From Bosea sp. PAMC 26642 (GTDB lineage: Bacteria; Pseudomonadota; Alphaproteobacteria; Rhizobiales; Beijerinckiaceae), in NCBI RefSeq assembly GCF_001562255.1, contig NZ_CP014301.1, forward strand, positions 5,177,501 through 5,241,500: a DNA stretch of 64,000 bases. The letters run 5' to 3'. Shown in pieces: positions 57,401 to 64,000 of the stretch (within the stretch, counting starts at the first letter, position 1; every line of letters begins with the position of its first letter). A program made the position numbers and the translations under genes. The notes below the pieces were generated by a model, which saw only the letters and a program-made list of their open reading frames with translations, had not been told where the DNA came from and did no database searches.

Positions 57401-58504
57401 ATGACGAAAGGTGCGGTCGGTACCCTCACCGCCATCGGTGTCATCAGCGGCACCTCGATGGACGGCATCGACGTCTCGATCGTCACGAGCGACGGCGTCG
57501 ACGCCGTCAGCTTTGGCGCCGGCGCCTCGTACCCCTACCGCCCCGAGACACGCAGCGCGCTGCAGGCGCTGATCGCCGAGGCCGAAAGAGCCCTGACCGA
57601 GCCGCTGGTCGAGCTCGAAGCGGCGGTAACGGCCGATCATCTGGCGGCGATCGAACGCTTCATCGCCGAACAGGCCATCGACCGGGCGACGATCGATCTC
57701 GTCGGCCTCCATGGCCAAACCGTCTATCACCGCCCCGATCTGCGCTTCACAAGACAGCTCATCGATGGCCCGGCCATAGCCGACGCGCTGCGTATTCCGA
57801 CGATCGACCGCTTCCGATACACCGACGTCGCCGCCGGCGGGGAGGGAGCTCCCTTCGCGCCGCTCTACCATCGCGCTTTGGCGCAAGGCATGGCCCAGCC
57901 CGTGATGGTGCTGAACCTCGGTGGCGTCGGCAACGTCACCTATATCGACGGCGAGACCGTGATCGCCTTCGACACCGGGCCGGCCAGTGCGATCCTCGAC
58001 GATTTCGTCCAGCGGCGGCGGGGTCTCGCCTATGACCGCGACGGCGAACTTGCTGCGAGCGGGCAGGTCGACGAAGACCTTGTCGCTGCGTTCATGGACA
58101 ACCCCTTCTTCGACAGGCCGGCCCCGAAATCGCTTGATCGCAACGATTTCCATCGCCGTGCACAGGTCGTCGAAACGCTCTCGGACCCTGATGGAGCCGC
58201 GACGCTCGCCGCCTTCACAGTCGAAAGCCTCGTCTCAGCACTACGTCACGTTCCGCGCAGACCACAACGCTGGGTCGTCGGTGGCGGCGGCCGGCTCAAC
58301 CGCCATTTCATGGCGCGGCTGACCGAGCGGCTCGGTGTTCCGGTGGAGCCGGTCGAGGCTGTCGGCTGGGACGGCGATGCGCTCGAGGCGCAGACCTTCG
58401 CCTATCTCGCGATCCGTTCGCTCAAGGGCCTGCCGCTCAGCCTGCCGGGCACGACCGGCGTGCCGCAGCCGATGACCGGCGGCCGATTGAACACACCCAG
58501 GTAG
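57401..58504 (+). CDS. anmK: Anhydro-N-acetylmuramic acid kinase
   Basis: Recycles peptidoglycan by phosphorylating and opening anhMurNAc to MurNAc-6-P. The 367-residue protein has GVISGTSMDGIDVS near the N-terminus, LHGQTVYHRP, LNLGGVGNVTY and the FDTGPASA loop. Standard length. murQ is not adjacent. Confidence 0.94.
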   Translation: MTKGAVGTLTAIGVISGTSMDGIDVSIVTSDGVDAVSFGAGASYPYRPETRSALQALIAEAERALTEPLVELEAAVTADHLAAIERFIAEQAIDRATIDLVGLHGQTVYHRPDLRFTRQLIDGPAIADALRIPTIDRFRYTDVAAGGEGAPFAPLYHRALAQGMAQPVMVLNLGGVGNVTYIDGETVIAFDTGPASAILDDFVQRRRGLAYDRDGELAASGQVDEDLVAAFMDNPFFDRPAPKSLDRNDFHRRAQVVETLSDPDGAATLAAFTVESLVSALRHVPRRPQRWVVGGGGRLNRHFMARLTERLGVPVEPVEAVGWDGDALEAQTFAYLAIRSLKGLPLSLPGTTGVPQPMTGGRLNTPR

Positions 58505-58566
58505 CCCACGCCGGAACCAAGCGCTCTCGACGGCGTTGCCGATACGCAAACTCACCAGGAAATTTC

Positions 58567-58776
58567 ATGATGAATAAGACGACCAGCTTCATTCTCGTCG
58601 CCGCCGCTCTTGCGCTTGGCGCCTGCAACACGCTGGAACAGCGCGTCGGTGGCGCAGCGGTTGGTGCCGGCACGGGTGCAGTGGTGGCGGGGCCTGTGGG
58701 CGCTGTCGTTGGCGGCGCGGCTGGTGCCGTCACCGCTCCGACCGTTGTGCGCTCAACGCGCCGCGCGACCCGATAA
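58567..58776 (+). CDS. Small glycine-zipper lipoprotein
   Basis: A 69-residue precursor with a lipobox (ALALGACN) and a mature part dominated by a Gly/Ala zipper (GGAAVGAGTGAVVAGPVGAVVGGAAGA pattern, not quoted in full beyond 20 residues here: GGAAVGAGTGAVV then GAVVGGAAGA). Such entericidin- or SlyB-like peptides insert in the outer membrane. Function unknown. It ends 3 bases from the convergent SDR stop. Confidence 0.68.
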   Translation: MMNKTTSFILVAAALALGACNTLEQRVGGAAVGAGTGAVVAGPVGAVVGGAAGAVTAPTVVRSTRRATR

Positions 58777-58779
58777 GCG

Positions 58780-59547
58780 TCAGCTTCGGTTGGCGCCGCC
58801 CCCGTCCACATCGAGGACGGTGCCGCTGACATACCCGCAGGCCGGCGACGCCAGAAACGCAGCGGCATTTGCGATTTCACCCGGCTCGATCAGGCGATCG
58901 AGCGGCAGCCCCGTCAGCATCTCCTGCCAGCGCTCCGCATCGCCGAGGCTTGTGGCGGCGCGACTTCTGGCCAGGGTTGTGACCCTGTCAGTCCGCGTCT
59001 GTGCCGGATTGATCCCGAAGACACGCACGCCCCAATCGACGGATTGTCCGCCGACTGCACCGGTAAAGGCCATCAGCGCCGCATTACCGGCTCCGCCGCA
59101 GACATAGTTGTAGCGCGGGCTGCGGCCGGCGGCTCCGATGATGTTGACGATCACGCCGTCTTGCCGTTCCTTCATCCGCGCAAGATAGAGCTTGGTCAGG
59201 TGGATGTAGCCCATCACTTTCAGTGCCCAGGCCTGCTCCCACGTCTCCATTGACAGGTCGAGCAGGCCACCGCCGGGGATCGCGCCGGCGTTGTTGACCA
59301 GTATGTCGATGTCGGGGAAAGCCGCCGCCAGTTGCTCGCGCGCGCCACCCTGCGACAGATCGGCGGCATGGAACGCAACGCGATTGGCTTGGCCAAGCGC
59401 TTCCGCGGTCGCGGCAAGGCGAGCACCATCGCGCGCGACCAGCACGACAGAGCAGCCCTCTGCAAGAAAGGTTTTCGCGCAGGCGGCGCCGATACCCTTT
59501 GAGGCGCCGGTGATGAGCACGCGTCGGCCGTCGAGTTTCAAATCCAT
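58780..59547 (-). CDS. Short-chain dehydrogenase/reductase family, degenerate catalytic site
   Basis: A 255-residue Rossmann protein with the cofactor loop TGASKGIG and the NNAG motif. The usual active-site Ser-Tyr-Lys is not intact: NIIGAAG replaces NISS, and RYNYVCGGAGNAALM has tyrosines but no lysine four residues on. It may bind NAD(P) without classic activity or use a different chemistry. It is last in the mmsA series, 17 bases after the acyl-CoA dehydrogenase. Confidence 0.82.
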   Translation of the reverse strand: MDLKLDGRRVLITGASKGIGAACAKTFLAEGCSVVLVARDGARLAATAEALGQANRVAFHAADLSQGGAREQLAAAFPDIDILVNNAGAIPGGGLLDLSMETWEQAWALKVMGYIHLTKLYLARMKERQDGVIVNIIGAAGRSPRYNYVCGGAGNAALMAFTGAVGGQSVDWGVRVFGINPAQTRTDRVTTLARSRAATSLGDAERWQEMLTGLPLDRLIEPGEIANAAAFLASPACGYVSGTVLDVDGGGANRS

Positions 59548-59564
59548 ATGAACTACTCTTGTCG

Positions 59565-60719
59565 TCAGTTGCCCTTCGCACGCCCGACCAGGCCACGCGC
59601 CACGATCATCCGCATGACTTCGTTGGTGCCCTCCAGAATCTGGTGAACCCGAAGATCGCGCACGATCTTCTCGATGCCGTAATCGGCAAGATAGCCATAG
59701 CCACCATGGATCTGGAGCGCCTGGTTGGCGACCTCGAAGCCGGTATCGGTCGCGACACGCTTGGCCATGGCGCACAGCTTGGTGGCGTCCGGTGCCGTGG
59801 CGTCGAGGGAAGCCGCCGCGCGCCATAAAAGGCTGCGCGCCGCTTCCAATTCGGTCGCCATATCGGCCAGTTTGAACTGCAGCGCCTGGAAATCCGCGAT
59901 CCGCGAGCCGAATGCCTTTCGCTCCTGCGCATAGGCGATCGCCTTGTCGAGCGCCCCTTGCGCGCCGCCAAGCGAGCAGGCGCCGATGTTGAGGCGCCCG
60001 CCATCGAGCCCCGCCATCGCGATCTTGAAGCCGATCCCTTCCGGCCCCAGCCGGTTGGCGGCGGGAACACGGCAGTTCTCGAAGATCACCGCGGCCGTCG
60101 GCTGGGCGTTCCAGCCCATCTTCTTCTCGTTGGCTCCGAAGGAGAGGCCAGGCGCTCCCTTTTCGACGACCAGCGTCGAGATACCTGAAGGGCCGGCTTC
60201 GCCGGTGCGCACCATCACGACGTAGACGTCGGAGACGCCCGCCCCCGAGATGAACTGCTTCTGGCCGTCGAGGACGTAGTGGTCGCCGTCGCGCACCGCT
60301 TTCGTCTTGAGCGCTGCGGCGTCGGAGCCGGCGCCGGGCTCGGTCAGGCAGTAGCTCGCCAGATGCTCCATGGTGCAGAGCTTCGGCAGGAAGGCCTGGC
60401 GCTGCGCCTCGTCGCCATAACGGTCGATCATCCAGGCGCACATGTTGTGGATCGAGATATAGGCCGCGACCGTGGGGCAGCCGGTCGAGAGCGCCTCGAA
60501 GATCAGCGCCGCGTCGAGCCGCGAGAGCTCCGAGCCGCCGACATCCTCATTGATGTAGATGCCGCCCATGCCCAGGGCGGCCGCAGCGCGCATTTCCTCG
60601 ACCGGGAAATGCTTCTCCTCGTCCCAGCGGATCGCGTTGGGAGCGAGTCTCTCGGCGGCGAAGCCGAGCGCCATCTCCTGGATGGCAAGTTGGTCTTCGG
60701 TGAGGGAGAAGGCGGTCAT
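59565..60719 (-). CDS. Acyl-CoA dehydrogenase, isobutyryl-CoA dehydrogenase-like
   Basis: FAD enzyme of 384 residues; context and sequence fit valine breakdown (isobutyryl-CoA to methacrylyl-CoA). Signatures are [11 protein letters not shown] and, at the C-terminus, HQILEGTNE with the usual catalytic Glu363, unlike Ivd at 7745. Its ATG overlaps the stop of the upstream RHH gene (ATGA). mmsA, acting later in the same pathway, is the first gene of the series. Confidence 0.88.
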   Translation of the reverse strand: MTAFSLTEDQLAIQEMALGFAAERLAPNAIRWDEEKHFPVEEMRAAAALGMGGIYINEDVGGSELSRLDAALIFEALSTGCPTVAAYISIHNMCAWMIDRYGDEAQRQAFLPKLCTMEHLASYCLTEPGAGSDAAALKTKAVRDGDHYVLDGQKQFISGAGVSDVYVVMVRTGEAGPSGISTLVVEKGAPGLSFGANEKKMGWNAQPTAAVIFENCRVPAANRLGPEGIGFKIAMAGLDGGRLNIGACSLGGAQGALDKAIAYAQERKAFGSRIADFQALQFKLADMATELEAARSLLWRAAASLDATAPDATKLCAMAKRVATDTGFEVANQALQIHGGYGYLADYGIEKIVRDLRVHQILEGTNEVMRMIVARGLVGRAKGN

Positions 60720-60925
60720 GCCTCATCGTCCAAGACAATGACTGAAGCTCCGGCCAAGCTCTCGCGCGGGCTGTCGAGCCCGCGCGCAAAAACGTCCAAC
60801 ACGGAGTCGCTGAAGGACTTGCCCATCAGTTGAGCATGCGCCCGCAGGGCGGCGATGGCCTCGTCGCTGACGTCTGGGATGAGGATGTCGTTCGGACCGA
60901 TCTCGATTTCGCTCAACTTCGGCAT
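60716..60925 (-). CDS. Ribbon-helix-helix antitoxin-like protein (FitA/VapB-type), no toxin partner
   Basis: A 69-residue protein resembling FitA/VapB-type antitoxins: [20 protein letters not shown] looks like the RHH DNA-binding half, followed by a short tail. GGAGG sits 8 bases before ATG 60925. No PIN-domain or other toxin lies in the adjacent genes. It is placed between mmsA (29 bases) and the acyl-CoA dehydrogenase (4-base overlap), so it is cotranscribed with both. Confidence 0.65.
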   Translation of the reverse strand: MPKLSEIEIGPNDILIPDVSDEAIAALRAHAQLMGKSFSDSVLDVFARGLDSPRESLAGASVIVLDDEA

Positions 60926-60954
60926 GATGACATCCTCCGCTTGTCTCGATCCTA

Positions 60955-62451
60955 TCAACCCATCGTCGGAATGACGAAGCTCGCACCGTCCTTGATTCCG
61001 CTCGGCCAGCGCGCCGTCACCGTCTTGGTCTTGGTGTAGAAGCGGATCGAATCCGGGCCATGCTGGTTGAGGTCGCCGAAGACGGAGCGCTTCCAGCCAC
61101 CGAAGGTGTAATAGGCCAGCGGCACCGGGATCGGCACGTTGATGCCGACCATGCCGACCTGGACCTTCGAGGCGAAGTCGCGCGCCGCGTCGCCGTCGCG
61201 GGTGAAGATCGCGGTGCCATTGCCGTATTCGTGGTCGTTGGTCAGCTTCAGCGCCTCGTCATAGGTCTCGGCGCGCAGCACGGAAAGGACCGGTCCGAAG
61301 ATCTCCTCCTTGTAGATGCGCATGTCCTTGGTGACGTTGTCGAACAGGCAGCCGCCGACATAAAAGCCGTTCTCATAGCCCTGCATCTTGAAGTCGCGCC
61401 CATCGACCGCGAGCGTCGCGCCCTCGGCGAGGCCGATATCGATATAGGACCGGATCTTCTCTTCCGCCGCCTTGGTGACGACCGGGCCGTAATCGGCGGC
61501 CATGTCGGTCGAGGGGCCGATCTTGAGGGCTTCGACGCGCGGGATCAGCCGCTTCACCAGTTCGTCGGCGGTGGCCTTGCCGACGGGAACCGCGACCGAG
61601 ATCGCCATGCAGCGCTCGCCGGCCGAGCCGTAGCCCGCGCCGATCAGCGCATCGACCGCCTGGTCCATGTCGGCATCGGGCATGATGACCATGTGGTTTT
61701 TGGCGCCGCCGAAGCACTGCACGCGTTTCCCATTGGCGCAGCCGCGGGCGTAGATGTACTCCGCGATCGGCGTCGAGCCGACGAAGCCGATGGCCTTGAT
61801 GTCGGGGTCGTCCAGAATGGCATCGACCGCGACCTTGTCGCCGTTGACCACGTTCAGGATGCCCGGAGGTCCGCCGGCCTCGATGAAGAGTTCGGCGAGC
61901 CGCATCGGCACGCCGGGGTCGCGCTCCGAAGGCTTCAGGATAAAGGCGTTGCCGCAGGCGATCGCGGGGCCGAGCTTCCAGAGCGGGATCATCGCGGGGA
62001 AATTGAACGGCGTGATGCCGGCGACCACGCCCAGCGGCTGGCGCAGCGAATAGATGTCGATGCCCGGCCCGGCGCCGTCGGTGAACTCGCCCTTCATCAG
62101 ATTGGGTACGCCGAGCGAGAACTCGACGACCTCGACGCCGCGCTGGATATCGCCCTTGGCATCCGGAATGGTCTTGCCATGCTCGCGAGCGAGCAGCTCG
62201 GCCAGTTCGTCATTGTTCTGGGCGATCAGGTCGAGGAACTTCATCAACACGCGGGCGCGGCGCTGTGGATTGACGGCGCCCCACTTCACCTGGGCCTCCG
62301 CAGCGTTCTCGACGGCCGTGCGCATCTCGGCCGGCGAAGCCAGCGCGACCTGGCCGATGATGCTGCCGTCCATCGGCTGGTAGATTTCGGCGGTGCGGCC
62401 CGAGGTGCCTGCGACATGCTTGCCGCCGATGAAATGCCCGACCTGACGCAT
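60955..62451 (-). CDS. mmsA: Methylmalonate-semialdehyde dehydrogenase (CoA-acylating)
   Basis: Converts methylmalonate semialdehyde, from valine or thymine, to propionyl-CoA, and malonate semialdehyde to acetyl-CoA. In 498 residues the catalytic Cys281 lies in GERCMAIS, and the usual ALDH glutamate motif is replaced by FGGAKNH with Asn252, the hallmark of this CoA-dependent class. GGGAGGG is the ribosome-binding site. A LysR gene diverges upstream. Confidence 0.93.
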   Translation of the reverse strand: MRQVGHFIGGKHVAGTSGRTAEIYQPMDGSIIGQVALASPAEMRTAVENAAEAQVKWGAVNPQRRARVLMKFLDLIAQNNDELAELLAREHGKTIPDAKGDIQRGVEVVEFSLGVPNLMKGEFTDGAGPGIDIYSLRQPLGVVAGITPFNFPAMIPLWKLGPAIACGNAFILKPSERDPGVPMRLAELFIEAGGPPGILNVVNGDKVAVDAILDDPDIKAIGFVGSTPIAEYIYARGCANGKRVQCFGGAKNHMVIMPDADMDQAVDALIGAGYGSAGERCMAISVAVPVGKATADELVKRLIPRVEALKIGPSTDMAADYGPVVTKAAEEKIRSYIDIGLAEGATLAVDGRDFKMQGYENGFYVGGCLFDNVTKDMRIYKEEIFGPVLSVLRAETYDEALKLTNDHEYGNGTAIFTRDGDAARDFASKVQVGMVGINVPIPVPLAYYTFGGWKRSVFGDLNQHGPDSIRFYTKTKTVTARWPSGIKDGASFVIPTMG

Positions 62452-62479
62452 CGCGCCCTCCCTACGAATGGTGGTGTGC

Positions 62480-62550
62480 CGTGAATGGCGCTACCCCTAC
62501 CATTCACGTTTGCGCACGGCTATAGCCATCATGGATTGAAGGCCGTGCGC
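62480..62550. promoter_or_regulatory. Two operator-like dyads between mmsA and its LysR gene
   Basis: Dyad 1: CGTGAATGG (62480-62488) with CCATTCACG (62500-62508), an 11-base spacer, which fits the LysR-type T-N11-A rule. Dyad 2: GCGCACGGC (62512-62520) with GCCGTGCGC (62542-62550), a 21-base spacer. Both are perfect 9-bp inverted repeats in a 125-base divergent region. Confidence 0.65.
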
Positions 62551-62576
62551 AAAAGCAAATATCAGGGAGAGCGCCT

Positions 62577-63491
62577 TTGGAGCGGTTCGACTGGGACGAT
62601 CTGCGCTTCTTCCTGGCGGTCGCGCGTTCAGGCCGGCTGACCGCGGCGGCCCGCCGGCTCGGCGCCGACCACGCCACGGTCTCGCGCCGGATCACCTCGC
62701 TGGAGGACTCGCTCAAGGCCAAGCTCTTCGAGCGCAGGCCGCAGGGCTATACGCTGACGGCTCATGGCGAACGGCTGCTCGCCCGGGCCGAGAGCATGGA
62801 AACCGACGCGCTGGCGATCCAGAGCGATATCGGCGGTGCCGACATGGCGCTGGCCGGCACGGTCAGGATCGGTGCGCCGGACGGCTTCGGCACGATTTTC
62901 CTCGCGCCGCGCCTCGCCAGACTGGCCAGCGCCTATCCCGGCCTCGAGATCCAGCTCATCGCCATGCCGCGCCTGCTCTCGCTGTCGAAGCGCGAGGCCG
63001 ATGTCGCGATCACGCTCGCCCCTCCCAAGGAAGGCAAGGTCGTGGCGCGCAAGCTGTCCGACTATCGCCTCGGCCTCTACGCCACGCAGGGCTATCTCGA
63101 TTCGATGCCGCCCGTGACGAAGCCGGACGACCTCTTCTCTCACCGCATCGTCGGCTATATCGACGACCTGATCTTCACGCCCGAGCTCGATTATCTCGAC
63201 GAGGTCGCGAAAGGCTTGCGCGCGCAAATCCAGAGTTCGAGCGTCCTAGCGCAGATGAACGCCGTCGTCGCCGGCGCCGGCATCGGCGTGATTCATCACT
63301 TTATGGCGCAGGGCGAGCCCCGCCTTGTGCCGGTTCTGCCGGAGACCGTCTCGATTACCCGCTCGTTCTGGCTGCTCGTCCATGCCGATCTGAAGGACGT
63401 GGCCCGGGTGCGGGCCATCGTCGATTTCGTCGTGCGCGAGGCCAAGGCCAGCCGCGCCCTGCTGATGGGCGAGGGCGCTTCGGCGGCTTGA
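62577..63491 (+). CDS. LysR family transcriptional regulator, probable mmsA regulator
   Basis: A 304-residue protein with an N-terminal winged helix-turn-helix (DDLRFFLAVARSGRLTAAAR ... HATVSRRITSLE) and a substrate-binding domain. The start is TTG 62577 with GGAGAG 6 bases upstream. It diverges from mmsA across two clear dyads, the classic LysR arrangement, so regulation of the mmsA operon is a sound inference. Inducer unknown. Confidence 0.88.
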   Translation: MERFDWDDLRFFLAVARSGRLTAAARRLGADHATVSRRITSLEDSLKAKLFERRPQGYTLTAHGERLLARAESMETDALAIQSDIGGADMALAGTVRIGAPDGFGTIFLAPRLARLASAYPGLEIQLIAMPRLLSLSKREADVAITLAPPKEGKVVARKLSDYRLGLYATQGYLDSMPPVTKPDDLFSHRIVGYIDDLIFTPELDYLDEVAKGLRAQIQSSSVLAQMNAVVAGAGIGVIHHFMAQGEPRLVPVLPETVSITRSFWLLVHADLKDVARVRAIVDFVVREAKASRALLMGEGASAA

Positions 63492-63493
63492 AT

Positions 63494-64000
63494 TCAGATC
63501 CGCCAGGGCAGAACGTTGGCGGGCAGCTTCCTGGCAAAAAGCTCCAGAACCAGCATCGCGGCAAGGATCACCGCCGAGGCGCTGAGCGCTACCGCCGCAG
63601 CCTCTCCGGCCAGGCCGGCTTCCTTCAGGCTGAACAGCACCACTCCGAGCGTTTCGGTGCCCGACGTCCAGAGCAGGGCCGACACCGTCAGTTCGTTGAA
63701 GGCGACGAGGAACACCATCAGCGCCGAAACCGTCGCCGCCGGCGCTAGGATTGGCGCGACGATGAAGCGCAGCATCTGCCAGAGCGTAACCCCGTCGAGT
63801 TTGGCCGCCTCCTCGTGATGCGCCTCGAGCTGTGCCATCGCTGCGACAGGCGCCTTCAGCGCCAGCGGCATGAACCGTGCGAGATAGGCGAACAGGATGA
63901 TGAAGGGCGTGGCGTAAAGGCTCCATCCCAGCAGCGGCAGCGGCTTCAGGAAGAGCAGGATGCAGGCGATGGCGAGTACGACGCCCGGCAGCGCATAGGG
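63494..64000 (-). CDS. Iron(III)-type ABC transporter permease, N-terminus cut by window
   Basis: The frame is open to the right edge; about 168 C-terminal residues are visible, with at least four membrane segments and the permease EAA loop (HHEEAAKLDGVTLWQMLRFIVAPILAP, central part EEAAKLDGVTLWQ). It resembles the FbpB/AfuB fused permeases for ferric iron or the spermidine/putrescine group; the ligand is not certain. It converges with the LysR gene, 2 bases apart. Confidence 0.82.
   Translation of the reverse strand, partial: PYALPGVVLAIACILLFLKPLPLLGWSLYATPFIILFAYLARFMPLALKAPVAAMAQLEAHHEEAAKLDGVTLWQMLRFIVAPILAPAATVSALMVFLVAFNELTVSALLWTSGTETLGVVLFSLKEAGLAGEAAAVALSASAVILAAMLVLELFARKLPANVLPWRI

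Noticed and set aside
58780..60441. A 553-codon fusion-like frame ending in the SDR gene
   Set aside because: The first part is a shadow of the acyl-CoA dehydrogenase; the SDR starts at ATG 59547 with a normal N-terminus.

Overview
The window is GC-rich chromosomal DNA from an alphaproteobacterium of the Rhizobiales (Hyphomicrobiales). The gene order, GC content and protein sequences fit a Bosea-like genus, but that assignment is inference. It is almost entirely core or chromosomally conserved: about 77 protein genes, no rRNA, no tRNA recognised, no CRISPR array, no insertion sequence and no prophage. Both ends are cut: rpsA lacks its 5' end on the left and an ABC permease lacks its N-terminus on the right.

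Layout. 0-6 kb: the conserved rpsA / sppA / ihfB / lapA group, with an Hsp70-like ATPase gene between rpsA and sppA, then an ornithine-cyclodeaminase homologue. 6-17 kb: a GH25 lysozyme-like protein, isovaleryl-CoA dehydrogenase, an ABC exporter, rhodanese, small membrane proteins, a glutathione transferase and the alpha subunit of propionyl-CoA carboxylase. 17-24 kb: secreted cell-wall and small-protein genes (MepA, extensin-like lipoprotein, DUF3309, DUF2798, a 27-residue membrane peptide) and an amidase. 24-36 kb: dapB-alkB, a TRIC-like channel, grpE, glnD, a sulfonate-type ABC transporter (ssuA-ssuC-ssuB), osmC, a Phd/PemK-like toxin-antitoxin pair and rmuC. 36-41 kb: def-fmt-truA, and dapE overlapping a DUF805 gene. 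41-47 kb: the block rnd-lptC-lptA-lptB-rpoN-hpf-ptsN. 47-51 kb: class I fumarase, small secreted proteins and a metallo-hydrolase. 51-55 kb: efp diverging from brnT-brnA-epmA-epmB, that is, EF-P and its two beta-lysylation enzymes with a BrnTA toxin-antitoxin module inserted between them. 55-59 kb: DsbA-like, phosphatase, pyrF, two DUF1330 genes and anmK. 59-64 kb: an apparent valine-catabolic operon mmsA / RHH antitoxin-like / acyl-CoA dehydrogenase / SDR diverging from a LysR gene, then an iron-type ABC permease.

Functional links. Ivd, PccA, MmsA and the isobutyryl-CoA-dehydrogenase-like enzyme together cover much of branched-chain amino-acid and propionyl-CoA breakdown. EF-P keeps Lys34 and both modification enzymes are next door, so the beta-lysylation branch is coherent. 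LptC, LptA and LptB supply the periplasmic and ATPase parts of LPS export. RpoN, PtsN and GlnD are parts of nitrogen regulation. DapB, DapE, AnmK, MepA, GH25 and the extensin-like protein all concern peptidoglycan.

The most conspicuous unexplained structure is a set of intergenic hairpin repeats of three or four families, one nested inside another. I found no large undescribed system. The best candidates for new biology are the BrnTA module wired in front of epmAB, an orphan ribbon-helix-helix gene inside the mmsA operon, a 27-residue membrane peptide with an excellent ribosome-binding site and its own terminator, and several clear operator-like palindromes.
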